DNA of 64,000 bases from positions 423,007,319-423,071,318 of the forward strand of contig NC_066584.1 in NCBI RefSeq assembly GCF_024323335.1, in the 5' to 3' direction. Position 1 is the stretch's first letter. Every line of letters begins with the position of its first letter. Below are positions 39,658 through 52,695 of the stretch, one piece after another. The translations under genes and the position numbers were made by a program. Under the pieces are notes generated by a model, which saw only the letters and a list, made by a program, of their open reading frames with translations, was not told the origin of the DNA and did no database searches. Origin of the DNA: Lathyrus oleraceus. Its lineage: Eukaryota > Streptophyta > Magnoliopsida > Fabales > Fabaceae.

Positions 39658-42600
39658 TGTAGCACCTCAAATTTGCACCCTATCATTTTGTACATTCATT
39701 TCATATTAGGTCATTAACATAACATGGTCCACTGCATAACATTGCATTGTCCATTTGCCCAAGTGCAAGCTCAGCTGACCAATTGGGTCAAACTGATCAG
39801 GAGAATTAGTCAATCAAGCAAGCAAGTGCCATTTTCATTGAGACAAAGCCCTATGGTTGATTTATCAAATTCATATGGTCTAAGGATCATCGTGAGGTGA
39901 TTTGGCCAAAGATTGGATGCTCAGAAGTCATCAGTCAAGCTGAATTTCAGCTAGAACCATAGAAAGTCAATTGTGGTCAACTGTGCCTGATTTTATGGAT
40001 TGGAAGGTGGGAGATGGTTTGAAAGGCCTCATTCATGTCCATATAAGTCTCATTTGACATACCAAAGACCAAGGTTGAAGATTTGGAGGTCAGATCAGAG
40101 GTTTCCAAAAATAGCAGGTGACCTGTAATTTCAGCTGCCCAAAATGGAAACTTTTTCTCCTCAAAATTACTTCATCATACAAGCTTCAAATGGAATTTTG
40201 TCCAACATGAAAGTTGAAGATCTTGATCTCACCATTCCAAAAAGTCTAAGAACTTGAAATTCCCATGTGTGGTTAGCAAGATATGGTCCAGTCATTTTCC
40301 AAAAACGCCCGAAATCAAAGTGCCATAACTTGCACATGGAGTGGCCAAATTGGATGGTTTTTCTTTGAGAAAACCACATTTGATGTGTATTTTCATAATC
40401 CATCATCACATTTTGCCAAAAGCATTCACACAAAAAGGTCAATTTTCAAGTGCACTAATTAAAATCCAAGGGCAAAATGGTCCAATTTGAGAAATACTTG
40501 GAATTTTGAAATGAGGCTTTTTGCAACACTTTCTAAATATCATTTGTGACTTGTTTGAACCAAATTTGGACAGAAAATGAGTTGCATTAAGGAAGGGCAT
40601 TTTGGCCACACACTTGAAAAATACACTTAACACTAATCTTTCCATTATGCTTAATCATGATTAATTTTGGATTAATGGATTGGTATATAAGGCTAATTGT
40701 AACTGTAATCATTAACCACTAATCATTCTTCAAGATCCAAAACAGAAAATCAAAAACTCTCTCACTTTTTCTCCATTTTTTCATAAACTTTTTTTCTCAA
40801 TTTCTCAAAAATTCACCATTGTTCTTGCAAGTTTTTGTTTGAATCTTCATGTGTAGGTAATGTTGAAGTTCTGTTGAAGGATTTGGAGGCAAAAATCGAG
40901 CAAATTCACACTGTCCAAGTCTTGAGTTCTTCCATGGCAGCTGCGAAAATCCATTGATTCATGCACGGTTGAGCTCATAATTCTTCATCATTCACCTCAT
41001 ACATCATCAATCGCAATCTGTTTGCATCAATCAAGGCCAATAACACGCTGAACCGCGAGCTGCATCATCAAGAGGTGAGTTTTCAATTTCTTTAATTCTT
41101 GAAATCAATGTATGTCTTATGTAGTGCGTTGAATGTGGAGCATTTTGCCGTTTGAATCGCGTAATTTCATCGAGTAATCATCGAGATATCATGAATTTAA
41201 GTTTATGCGTCCAAACTTCTTTCGATCGGATCTTGATACGCGTTAACCTCTAGCCAAAATCATGGACATAATCGTGATCTACGTTGCAAGACGAAGAGAA
41301 CGGTATATCGCTTGTGCAATTTTGTTGAAAAAAGTTCGAAGCCGCAGCTGGAAGGTGACGAAGATGAACGCGAGGAAGAACGTTAAGAATCTGGAAAATT
41401 CCGCTGTAGATCCTGCACTTTCGCATGGCATTTTTGAATTTTGTTTCCCACCACATGCCAGCGAATCACCACGTGACAGCGAAATAATGCTGCTATGCGT
41501 TTTGGCTTGGCAATGGATTAATCACGAAACTGCCATTAATTTAATTAACTAATTCGTATAAATTAAATAATTATTTCAATCATTAACAAATCTTCTAAAA
41601 TTCATAAAAATTCAATATTAGTCCAAATTTAGTGAGACTTTTTTTGTTAGATTCATAATTTTGTCTACTTTTTTTTAGGCATAGTAGTGTAAGTTGTGCC
41701 TGGTAGAATTTTGGATTTGTATATTAATCTTGATCATGTGTGACAAATTTGCATGTTTTACCATTTTAATCACCAAATACTCATTCTTTATCCAAAATTA
41801 ATGAAATTTCATATGGTGATTCTTGACACATTCCTGGAGATTTTGGTGTATCATTTGTGATTTTTGGATCTCTGGATTTGTAGATATGATTTATTCTTTC
41901 TGAGTGTGACAATATGTGTCACACTATGCTATGCTGAGTTCATGAATTAATTTACCATGCTTCCATTAGGCCTATGGCCCTGATTTTTTGCATAAGATAC
42001 AATGTATATGTTAGGTTTCACCCTGATTTTTTGTGGATTTAATTGATCCATTTTCTAATTGATTTGGATTTTTGATTTCTGTTTAGCATTTTTGGATTGT
42101 TTCTTGAGTAGCAAATTTACATGTGTTTCCAAATCCTCATGCCTTACCTTATGAATATGAAATTTGGTGGAGTGGTTCCTAACATCTATAGCTTCCATTT
42201 GGCTTTGGTCCCATTCATTTCTCACTTGATCTCACTGTTTTACAATTTATCGAAGTTGACATGTGATTTGTGATCTAATTTGGTTGTGTTTTTGCATGCC
42301 TTAACATGTTGATTTAATTTCCAGAGTTCCTTTTATCCAAATGACATGAAAATTGATATATAGCTCATTGAATAGGTTCTGTTTAGACATGAATTTTTGT
42401 GAGATTTATTGAGCTGTTTTGGTTTGGGTTTAATTGAAATCATTCTGTTTGTGCATATGTGGTTCTTACTTACCTAGTTTGACTTAGATTGTACATGAAA
42501 TTAACTTGGTGTATAGTTTTGATGTGAGACCAATTGGATGCTCTTTGTATGTGATTAATCTTGGTTTTGATCATGTTTCACTTGCTGTTTAGACTTTTTT

Positions 42601-44632
42601 CCCTCCTTTGGACCCTAGGCTTGTCCTAGTGGTCTTGTATCTCATGTTTGAATGTGGTTTTCAGGTTAAGAGGCAAAATACCTTAAGGAGGTGGATTCAC
42701 TTTTGATCGAGATGTCATTTGACATTGTACACTAACTTGTTTTGTTTTGTAGGGTGTTTGGCTTTTGAGTTGCTTGCACTTTGGTGCATTGGATTGTGTT
42801 TGTCTGTTTATAGCTAGTTGTTGAATCATTTGCTGTTTAGTTGTGTGATTGGTATACTGATGATATTTGATTGATTTCAGGTACATTAGTTGCTAATATT
42901 GCTTTGCTTTGCTTGATAAGCAATTTGCACTGAGGTATAACATTCTTGTCTCCATGTAGTCTGGAAGACCTGGCCTGTTACTTGGCCAGGCACCTGTCTG
43001 AAGTCCTCCTTAAGAGGCGATGTTTGTGATTGTTTACTTTTGTGCCAAGCAGGTAAAGACCTCTATGAGGCAATTGGCGGATATAAGAGATATGCAATCT
43101 ATCTCCCGCTCTTCTGTTGAGTCGTCCCTCTGCTCACACCACTGTGTTGATGCATTGGGACACAAACCCAAGATCTTGTACAATGTACAGTTGTGTCAGA
43201 GTCTTGAGCGTAGAAGGGTTCCCACATTCTGAACCCACGCTCCTTTGTCTGAAGCTCTCCCTGACCAGGGATAAGAGCTGTGAAGTCTCATCTTCACTCA
43301 CCTTTCATCAGCTTCACCTTGACCCTCAATGTCAAGGTTAAGAGCTAACCTTACCCCGATACAGAGGCTTGTTTGTTGAGGTTGATATGACCCCTCGACT
43401 AAAGCCTAGCCCTGATGTTTGAGCCCCTTGTTGGTGTGTTTACTTTATGTTGTATGTGTTTGTGTGATGTGATTGTATCCCCTAGGTTTGCTAGACTCCG
43501 CGTAGTCTCGTTTGCATGACAATTAAGGTAGCACGGTTCCTTCGTATAGGACTTCCTTTCTTGCTTGAGCTTTCCTAAAACACAAACAAACATTATCCCC
43601 TCTTAAGGATACGTCAACTCCTTCTACTACAGGTGAGTAAGTCTCCAATGGTCGAGCATCCGGTAGATTGCGTAGTGACGTTGTCCACCTAAAAAACACA
43701 AACCAACAGGAATAGTTTAGCCGAACTACGGCAACTCTGATTCTCATGTCCAGATGAGATACGTAGGCACGAGATGCGATGTCTTGTCGAGTTTGACTAA
43801 CAACTAACACTAATTCTTTTCTCTCGCCCTCGTTGCGATTGAGACCTCCCCTTTCTCTTGCCCTAGTTGCAATCGAGACCCTTCTTCTTCCTGTGTTGGT
43901 GTTAGGAGGTGGATGTAAGCCCAGCGATTGGCATTCCACATCCTGTGTCTTGTTGTGTGCTTGGAAGCTGATGTAAGTCCATCGAGTGGCATTCGGGTTC
44001 CAGTGTGCGTGTGTTTTGGTTCGGATGCTGATGTAAGCCCAGTGATTGGCATTCAGGCTCCACGTTTGCCTCCTTGTGTGTGTTTTGGTTCGGATGCTGA
44101 TGTAAGTCCAGTGATTGGCATTCAGGCTCCACGTTTGCCTTTGCCTGTGTTTGTTTGCGTGCGTGTTGGCCGAGCTACGAATGCTCTGATTCTCCTTCGT
44201 CCAAAGGAGATACGTATGCATAGGATGCAATATCCTAGCGAGCATGTGTCGTTTCCCCAACCCGAACTACTTAGACTCTGATGTCTATGCCTGATAGACT
44301 AAGTAGGCCCAGGACGCGATGTCCTGCCGAGTCAGTTTCAGTCTTGTTTGTTTCTTGTGTCTCTTTCAGCCAGTATCTGTGTGTGTGTGAGCAGTGTTTT
44401 AGCAACCATTTTCCTTCCTATTGTGCGTGGATCCCGTCGAGTACGACGGATGCGTAGGGGTGCTAATACCTTCCCTTCGCATAACCGACTCCCGATCCCA
44501 TTCTCTTTGGTCGCGAGACCATGCTTTTTCCAGGTTTACTCTGAGCGTTTCCTTTCCCTCTTTTGGGATAAATAACGCACGGTGGCGGCTCTGTTGTTTT
44601 CGTTTCCCGCCGGTTTTTCGCGTAATGCGACA
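39658..44632 (+). repeat. Host Ogre-type 3' LTR, complete (4975 bp)
   Basis: Starts TGTAGCACCTCAAATTTG and ends GCGTAATGCGACA. A TATATAAG box lies at 40684-40691, followed by an A/C-rich leader, so U3 is about 1.03 kb and R-U5 about 3.9 kb. The last 940 bp match the interrupted 5' LTR. The 40000-43600 part holds no credible ORF. Direct repeats of the GATGTAAG unit are at about 43907-44140. Confidence 0.9.
40684..40691 (+). promoter_or_regulatory. TATA box of host LTR
   Basis: TATATAAG, in plus orientation, about 1.03 kb into the LTR, followed by a CTCTCTCACTTTTTCTCC-type leader. In this 3' LTR it would drive read-out into the envelope-like remnant. Confidence 0.6.
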
Positions 44633-45128
44633 GACACCTTCACTCATATTGGGTATGACCTATGGAGTTACTTCAAAGTTCAAGAGTGGTCTTCATTTTT
44701 TGATATGCTGAACGCACCAACTTACCCTCATCTGGTAAGGGGTATTTGGGCTAGGGATGAAGTTTATGATGAACTTTCTGCGTCTATGGAACAAAGTCTG
44801 ATGGTACATAATGAAAATTCCTTGAAAGGGAAGAGTAGAGAAGAAATGGGTTTGAAGAAATTTGAAGAAAGTGAGATTAGATCTGCAGTGATGGGTGTTG
44901 GTGTAATCATCACTCAGAAGACTATTGCCAAGCTTTTGAAATTAACAAACACATGAAGGTTTATTTTGAACACAAGAAAACATTCTTGAAGATGAAGCCA
45001 TTAAAAGATGTTTATTTGAGCGCTCTGGAGATATGTGTTCTTCTGACTTTGGAAAGGTCAAGAACATGAAGTGAAATTTGAAGCTTCTATTAAAAATTCT
45101 TATTGGGTGTCTGATCCCTAGAGATGGT
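44633..45128 (+). pseudogene. Envelope-like ORF remnant, N-terminal part
   Basis: The frame to 44956 contains FFDMLNAPTYPHLVRGIWAR, LKGKSREEMGL and EIRSAVMGVGVIITQ. These are blocks I associate with legume retroelement proteins annotated as envelope-like or putative plant transposon protein. Frameshifts follow, but blocks such as EDEAIKRCLFERSGDMCSS can be read in other frames. It joins the piece at 55558 across the solo LTR. The upstream part lies beyond the host element, to the left of the window. No membrane segment is visible; function is unknown. Confidence 0.6.
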
Positions 45129-46166
45129 GTCGCGACGCTAAAAAATACTTGAGTGCATCAGACGCTCAAAATAACAACAGAGTTGCCACCGATATTTATT
45201 TGTTCCAAAGGAACGATAAAATAACGAATAAAACCCACTAAAGCTAAGGGAAATGGTCGCTGCAACCAAATCAGGTTCGGGAGTCGGTTATGCAAGGGGA
45301 ATGTAATAGCATCCCTCACATACGTTGTACTAAATGGAACCCATTTAGATAGTCTTGTGAATGACTGTTAGCATGATATTTACTTTAGATATTCTACTTG
45401 TTATGCGAGAAGCGAGAAAAAAAGAAAAGAAATGGACTAAACCTAAGTGTTTTTTATTATTGTGCTCGCCAAGATTTCAGAATCTTGTGTCTATGTATCC
45501 TCATGGTACAATGAGAAAATCAGAGCTACGTAGTTCTTTGTAGAAAAGAAATGTTTGTTGGTTTCTTTTAAGGAGTGATGCTTAGATCGAATTTGAGCAG
45601 TTAAACCTTTACTTGCTCATATCTCTTGGAGGCTGAAGTCTTTGTTTGTTTCGCATCGAAATGGATAAAGCATACTCGTTTCTAAAAAGGTTTTCAAGAT
45701 CGCACACGGGCGAAAAAAGAAGTTTGATTGGTTGAATTGATTTTATATGAACTAGGATAACCATTGGAGTAAGGTGTGCACCGAACGTCACTTGCCCAAG
45801 GCTATTATAGAGATGTGCATCTCTCGGTCCTTTGTCATCCCCTTTTATGATAATTTAGTCTTTGTAGAATTTTAGTAAACGTTTGAGTATATGTGTGCAC
45901 TGAGCGCTCGTTTACCCAAGATGTTCAAAAGGCATGGTCCAATTGTCACTTGCTATCCTAGTTTGACTAAAGTATTTTAAATCAAAATACCAAGGTATTC
46001 AAGATGTGTGCACCAATTGTATCTTTGTGCTTCGATTTTATTGAGAAAATAATTTTGCATGTAGAACGGCTTGACATTGGATCAAGCATTTCAAATTGAT
46101 TATGAAACGATTGATATTATTGTTAAATGGTTAGATTTGACTTTTTACATGCACGATGGTATAGCC

Positions 46167-47277
46167 TGAAGGTGGGAAAAATATACATAAGAATGGGGGT
46201 TGAATTATGTATATGGAAATTTACTTATTTTTCTTAAACCTGCTCAGAACCTAAGATATCCATATCCGATTTTGATCCAAGTAAGAGTTTGAATCAGATT
46301 AGAGTCTGACTTTAGAGTTTGTTGCACAGTAGAATATAAATGTAGAAGTAAATAGAGAGGCATACAATATATCATGGTTCCTCTCAAACCGGGAGTAGTC
46401 CAGTCCCCTTGCAGCACAAGAGATTTTCATTATAATCACTCAGATTACAATTTGCTCAATCAACCAAGAAAGAGACTTCTGCTCAAGCCCTAAAGCAAGA
46501 AACTTCCTGTCCTAAACTACTCATTCAGAACTTCCTACTCAATCCCTCAAAAAGAGACTTATGTTCTACCATCAAGCATGAGACTTTAATGCCTGAACAA
46601 CCCGTTCAGGACTTCCTGCTCTACCCACAAGCATGAGACTTCAATGCTCAACCAATCCTTGAAAGAGACTTTTGCTCTTCCCACAAGCATGGACTTTAAT
46701 GCTTAATCTATCCAGAAAGATACTTCTTTGCTCAAGAACCCAACAAGAGACTTATTTTCTCAATCTAACAGAAAAAGACTTACTTTGAGCACAACGGCTA
46801 GAGTCTTCAGATTCTCTTAACAAAAGTTCTAATATTAACCTTGTGCTTATGTGTATGCTTCTTAGTTAAGCAGATACACAAAGGTTACACACTGTTGAGC
46901 AGAATATAAGTTGATTTCTCCTAATTGTGGAAGATTTAAGATTTCAATCTTCTTCTCTTCAAGCATAAATTTCCTTCTTTTTTGTGCCTTTCTATTTTGA
47001 TGATCTTCTTGATCATTTTCGCTCTGCTCTCACACACTTAACCCTTGTGGTTATATTTTCCATTTAGTGTGTGTGTGTTTATTCTAATTGTGTTTCATGT
47101 ATAAACACAATCAATCACTCTCTCAACCCATACTGTGAACTGGTAACACGTCTTTGTGAACATAGTCACATATTATTCAACCCCATTCATTCTTGGTTAG
47201 AGACATGCATTTGAATGTTTTCAATATTCTTCTTAAATAGATATTGATAATAGATCCGTTGAAGATTGAAACTACCA
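46167..47277 (-). repeat. 3' LTR of the copia-type element
   Basis: 1111 bp. Contains repeats of ACTTC-N-TGCTC and AAGCATGAGACTT words also seen in the other LTR (for example near 46565 and 46630). ATGGT lies at 46156-46160, six bases outside the LTR, and matches ATGGT right after the other LTR. Confidence 0.75.
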
Positions 47278-48804
47278 ATGAGTAATTATGATCTAGTATG
47301 ACATGCTTAACTAGTGATTGGCTTTGAGAATTTCAAAGATCATAATGTTAAACACACAAAGTGTTTGATCTTTCGAAATTGTTGTAAAACCACAAGTTCA
47401 GGCCAAAACACAAATCCTCATTCACTCAACATACGTCTATTTCAATATGAAACTAACTTTTGAACAATCTATTACTCTCATTATTTTAGAGGCTCCTCTA
47501 GTCTCTGATGCAACTTCTAATCAGAAGGTCAGACCCCCTGAAGGAATTATTTCAACCTTTCTTCCTTAAGAACTGAAGCCACAGAAGAATATTAGAAGGA
47601 AGAAGCAATCCAAGAGGAGAAGAATATTAAAGATAAGTGTTTCATTTTGATTCAGATGAAGAAGAGGATTCAGATTTAGATTGGGGAAACTTTTTCTACA
47701 CTTGTAGACCTAGGGATGATTAGGATTAATGTTATAAACTTTTTTTTGTAATCATTCCTTTTTTTCAATGAATTTCTTTTCCCTTTTTAATTAGCATGCC
47801 ATCCTTTTAATCAATAGTTATTTCCTGTTTGCAAACTGACTTAAGAAGTTCATAAATCAGAAAGAAAACAAAACACAATACTCTTAACTTGATATTTCTT
47901 TTTCATTCGACTCATTTTATACATCCAATTAACCATAGAAATTTCTTTGGTTATACAATCGTTGTCTAAGAAAGAATACATTAAATTTACCTAAGAATCT
48001 GAACATATAAGTCTTAAGAGAAAAATAAAACAAAAAATTACAAACGAAAGATCCATCCTAGAAATAAAAGTACTATTTTTTTATCCAATAGCTTACGCGA
48101 AGCATTGGATCTCAAGAGATACAATTATTACCAGAACTGGAAAAATAAAGACAGAAGAGGCGAAAGAACATAGAAAAACTAGTGCAGGATCTGAAGACTG
48201 CAAAGTTATGGTGGAGGAAGAAGGAGCCAGAATTTTCTTACGAAACAACATGATCTTCACTAGTAACTTTTTAGCCCTAGGTTAAATGAAACCTCATCCA
48301 GATTTACAATTGTTCCTTGTAGAGAGATGAGTTAACCCAAAACTTGTTCAGAAGGAATGAAGAACCATTTTCTCTCAAGGAGAGGTAGTGTTATCTTCAG
48401 GAGGTTGAAGATTACTTGATGAAATTTCACTCTTAAGCCCGAGTGAATGAGAAGCAGAAGATCATAGTCAGAGACTCCCAATTCTTTCCTAAGAGCTAGC
48501 CTTTCATTGATGCTCTCTAGTTGGTTTCTCATGCCAATATTTAAGCTAGAGGTCACCTCAAGTTAGGACAAAAGTGAGAGATAAGAGATTTTGAAAACCA
48601 GAGCAAGGTTGCACAACTGTATCAACCAGATTTGAGACAGGTTGTAAAACCAAAGTGAAAAACTTTGACTGAGAGAGATCAATTTAAATAAGACCGAGAG
48701 AGAAAAAGATTTAAGACAACTAGATTTTGAAAAGACAAATCACATAAAATCTTTTGGAAAACCAACAAGTAAGATAAACAAGTACAAATAAAAAGTAATA
48801 CATG

Positions 48805-48808
<4 letters not shown>

Positions 48809-48845
<37 letters not shown>
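48809..48845. repeat. GA microsatellite
   Basis: Uninterrupted (GA)n, 37 bp, inside the copia-type element. Confidence 0.98.
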
Positions 48846-48847
<2 letters not shown>

Positions 48848-49865
48848 CACAAAGAATCCAAGGAGTAAAACATTACTACTCTGCATATTTGGCCCAAATA
48901 GCTTCACAACTTAGCATAACAATATTCAGACACATGGATTTTTATAAAAAAAATTTACAAGTAATCCTTATTGTTTTTCTAAGTCTCAGAGCCTGATGTT
49001 TTTCTAAAGCTACATGTCATCAGAGTCTGTTCAAGACTTTGATGAAGCTACTTCTGGTTAGCATTAGTCTTTGATACTCCATATTCAGAATCAAGCTTTT
49101 AAAATAAGATCAGAAACACTTTCTTAAAAAATAATTAAGTGTTTAACAGACAAAGGGTGAGATAAGCAAAACAACTCATTAAAGAGTTGATTTTGAATAA
49201 CGTCACTTTTCTGATCAAAAGTTTTAGGCCCCCAATACTTAGTTCTGAAAAAATAATATGAACAAGGATACATAGGAATATTTTCCATTTGTTCTGAGAA
49301 TTCTTATGTAGACATATTATCTAGGATAGTTATATATCAAGGAGATTGATACATAAACTAAAGTAAATAATATCTCATTCATAAAAGTTGTATAAATAAA
49401 AAGAAGGAGTTTGGACATACCTTAGTGTTGCTTCTGAATAACTTTTGGTTCCAACAATATTCTTACTGGTGAGAATCAGTCTTAAACACTCTTGTTGTTG
49501 AACCCGGTCCTCGTTCAGCACAGTCTTGGAGTAGTACTAGTGACCATAGTACTTTTTTCTATTTCTATCCATACTTTAACTTTCCTTCCTCTTTCAGAGT
49601 TAGGAATAAAATGTATGCTTTCCTCTTGTTATATGATGTATTCATTTGTTGTCCAAATATTAGGACAAATGAACTAACTTATAAGCATATTAATAAACAC
49701 AATTTCTGACTTTGGTACCCATAGTCTTATGGGTCCTTTTGTGTTTGTTACTCTAGGCCTTTTCTTAATATGTGCCCTTGCCTTAGAGTAATGTCTACCC
49801 TTATTCCATACTTTCTTATTGTAGAAATTTTGTCATGCATAAGCTTTGACATTAGCTTCTGAACA

Positions 49866-50121
49866 TTTCAGAAGCTTGGATCCAGAAGTCTTAGGTACTT
49901 AGTTCCCTTGATTTTTTGACTTTTGGATCATAGTATATGGTTTCATCAAAACCACTAACTTTAAGATCTCAAGTTTTGACTTCTGCAGAAAAATTTCAGA
50001 AGCTTGGATCCAAAAGTCTTAGGTACTGAATTCCCTTGATCTTTTGACTTTTGGATCATAGTGTCTGGTTTCATCAAAACTACTAAATTTGAGATCTCGG
50101 CCTCTGACTATTGCATAACTT
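49866..50121. repeat. 128-bp direct repeat in the copia-type interior
   Basis: TTTCAGAAGCTTGGATCC at 49866 recurs at 49994, and the following AAGTCTTAGGTACT...TTTTGGATCATAGT segments run in parallel. Confidence 0.8.
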
Positions 50122-50499
50122 TTGACCTTAAGGTCTCTGGTTCTATCAGAACCTTTGACTTCTCTATTGTTGATCTTGAGATCCCTTTAGTATTAGACAT
50201 AACTTAGTCATTAAGCCTTTTATCAGCATGACTTGAAGAAGATGGTTCTGAGAGATTCTTCCATGTCAAGGTTATGAAAACCACACACTTCATGGAAGCC
50301 TAGACCATCTATTTTGCTCTTACTTACTCCATAGATCATGGATGCAAGCAAAATTTTGTTAATATCTATTGTTAAGAAATCTTGGAAAGTTATATCCTGC
50401 TTAAGCAGGAACTAGATTTCTTTACAATGTCTCAATAGTTTCTTTAGAAGATTTTAATTCTTCTTTAAGAAACTCCAGTTGTTTCTTAACAACCTTCAT

Positions 50500-50870
50500 G
50501 TGCCTTGCCTAATCTTGATAAAGGCTCATGAAATCATGAATAAGATCAAAATAAGATAGAGTAGAATATACCTTATCTTCTTCATCAGATTCAGATCCAG
50601 AACTTGACTCAGACTCTGAATCAGAGAGTGTAAGAGCCATTAGTGTAAGGTTGGCTTCTTCAGCTTCTCTGTCTAAATCTTTTTCATCATCAAGTTCATC
50701 CCATTTTTCCACGAGACCTTTCTTGAACCTGCTCTCAAACTTTCCTTCAGAAGGCTTCCCTTAAATGATTTGTCCTTTTGTAGATTAGGACTATCGTTTC
50801 AAAAGTGATCAGGCTTGTTGCATTTGTAGCAGAGCTTCTGATTATCTTCTATGTTCTTGGAACAAAAATC
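50500..50870 (-). pseudogene. Copia gag remnant
   Basis: On the minus strand a knuckle-like CYKCNKPDHF is followed by a stop and a Ser where the last Cys belongs (about 50790-50850). Then comes KWDELDDE, EEANLTLMAL and a Ser/Glu/Asp-rich run followed by YFDLIHDFMSLY (50509-50712). This order (knuckle, EEANL-MA, acidic run) is usual for plant copia Gag. It is broken by stops. Confidence 0.65.
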
Positions 50871-51424
50871 TTTGAAGTTAGAGCTTCTACCAGAGAGTCT
50901 CTTATTAGTCTTGTCCAGTTGTTGAAATCTGTTGAAAAGGAAGGCCATTTCCTCATCATTAGAATCCCTATTAGAATCTTCTCAAACATAAACTTCTTCT
51001 GGTTTTCTGACATTTGAGGATCTGGAAGTCTGATAAGTATTCCTTTTAAACAAGAAGATCAAGATTAAACCTTGATTTCTATAGCAAGCACATTTACTCT
51101 ATGAGTCAGTCTTAAGGATTAAGAAATTCTTTCATACTCACAAAGCGAATGACTTAAAGCATAAAAGGTTTCTTGATTTCTTTGACAAGCACACTTATCC
51201 CACGAGTCAGTCTTAAAGATTAAAAATCCTTCCATACTCACAAACAAGTGACTTAGAGTAGAAACAAGTTTCTTGATACTCTTCAACTCAACTTTCTTTA
51301 CCTTATGTAGTTTCCATTTTGTAACTAATGGAAGAAACTTCAAAGAAAGCTAAATCACTACTTGAGTAGATTTTTGTCACCGTATCTTTTTTGTTTCAAT
51401 ATTAAGTGAAATAAACACAGTCGG

Positions 51425-51436
51425 TCTCTAATACCA
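51425..51436 (-). other. Primer binding site of the copia-type element
   Basis: TGGTATTAGAGA on the minus strand, two bases from the LTR. It differs at one of the first eleven positions from the initiator tRNA-Met site TGGTATCAGAG. Confidence 0.7.
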
Positions 51437-51438
51437 AT

Positions 51439-52537
51439 TGAAGGTGAGAAAAATATATACACAATAAGGGGGATTGAATTATGTATATGGAAATATACTT
51501 CTTTTTCTTAAATCTATTCAGAAACTGAGATGTCAAGCTCAGATTCTGATCCAAGTAAGAGTCTGAATTATATCAGAGTCTGACTTCAGAGTTTGTTGCA
51601 CAACGGAATATAAATGAAAAAGTAAATAGAGAAAGACACAATATATCCTAGTTCCTCTCAAACCGAGAGTAGTCTAGTCCCCTTGCTGCACAAGAACTTT
51701 TCACTATAACCACTCATATTACAATTTGCTCAATCAACCTAGAAAGAAACTTTTGCTCAAGCCCTCGAGCAAGAGACTTCCTTTCCTGAACTACCCGTTC
51801 AAAACTTCCTGCTCAATCCCTAAAAAAATAGACTTATGCTCTTCCCTTAAGCATGAGATTTCAATGTCTGAACAGCCCGTTCAGGACTTCCTGCTCTTCC
51901 CACAAGCATGAGACTTTAATGCTCAATCAATCTTTGAAAGAGACTTCTCCTCTACTCGTAAGCATGAGACTTCAATGCTCAATCTATCTAGAAATAGACT
52001 TCTTTGCTCAAGCACCTAGCAAAAGACTTATTTTCTCAATCTAACCGAAAAAGACTTACTCTAAGCATATTGACTAGAGTGTTCAGATTCTCTTAACAAA
52101 ATAGTTTGGTATTAACTTTGTGTCTATGTGTGTGCTTCTTAGTTCAGTAGATACACAAAGGTTACACACTGTTGAGTAAAATATAAGTTGATTGTGCTTA
52201 AGTGTAGAAGATTTCAACCTTCTTCTCTTCAAACACAAATTTCCTTCTTTGTTGTGCCTTTCTGTTTTGATGATCTCTTAATCATTTTCACTCTTCTCTC
52301 ACACACTTAAACCTTATGGTTATATTTTCCATTTATTATGTGTTTCTTTTAATTGTGTTTCTGTATAAAGATAGTCTTTCTCTCAACCCATATTGTGAGC
52401 TGGTAACACTTCTTTGTTAACACAATCACGTATTCTTCAACCTCATTTATTATTGGTCAGAGACTGACATTTATATGTTTTCAATCTTCTTCTTAAATAG
52501 ATACTAAGAATATATCCATTGAAGATTGAAACTACCA
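51439..52537 (-). repeat. 5' LTR of the copia-type element
   Basis: 1099 bp, aligned along its whole length with 46167-47277 but with many differences. Small ORFs inside (51726-52044) are repeat by-products. Confidence 0.75.
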
Positions 52538-52695
52538 ATGGTACATGTAGTTGTTGAAGGTATTTTGCTAGAGTACGTGAAGTGTACTTTAAACTCAGCT
52601 TGCATAAAGACGTTGAGAAGAGCAGAGTGAAGTTTAGAACTGTTGAAGAGATCAGATTCTAAAATTGTTCCTTTATCTTAATTTGACATAAAGCA

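Larger units (their letters stand above)
1..44632 (+). mobile_element. Non-autonomous Ogre/Tat-type Ty3-gypsy retrotransposon (outer host element, 5' end off window)
   Basis: Bases 1-713 plus 14375-14606 match 43693-44632 almost base for base, so they are the 3' part of a 5' LTR and the matching part of a 3' LTR. The 3' LTR starts TGTAGCACC at 39658 after a purine-rich tract and ends GCGACA at 44632. The 5' LTR ends at 14606, two bases before a tRNA-Arg-type primer site. Without the two nested elements the internal region is only about 9.5 kb. It has one intact reduced Gag-like ORF and scattered pol fragments, so it could only move with proteins from a relative. The LTR length (4975 bp) and primer choice are typical of Ogre elements of Fabeae legumes. 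The left TSD lies outside the window. Confidence 0.88.
46167..52537 (-). mobile_element. Non-autonomous, decayed copia-type LTR element (6.4 kb)
   Basis: Two diverged LTRs (46167-47277 and 51439-52537) share TGAAGGTG(G/A)GAAAAATATA at the left and GATTGAAACTACCA at the right. A primer site near TGGTATTAGAGA lies on the minus strand at 51425-51436, resembling the initiator-Met site TGGTATCAGAGC. The internal part is about 4.2 kb with a gag fragment but no protease, RT or integrase recognised. LTR divergence is high (many substitutions and indels), so it is much older than the Ogre and Athila insertions. Confidence 0.75.

Noticed and set aside
41262..41552. 96-codon ORF in the host LTR
   Set aside because: No homology recognised, AT-rich leader context, one of many random frames in a 5-kb LTR.
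43523..44260. 245-codon minus-strand ORF in the host 3' LTR
   Set aside because: Crosses direct repeats in the LTR, and the equivalent in the 5' LTR is cut by the window edge; composition is repeat-like.
44582..44956. 124-codon ORF that seems to start in the LTR
   Set aside because: The first part is host LTR sequence read by chance; only the part after 44632 is envelope-like. Not a genuine fusion gene.
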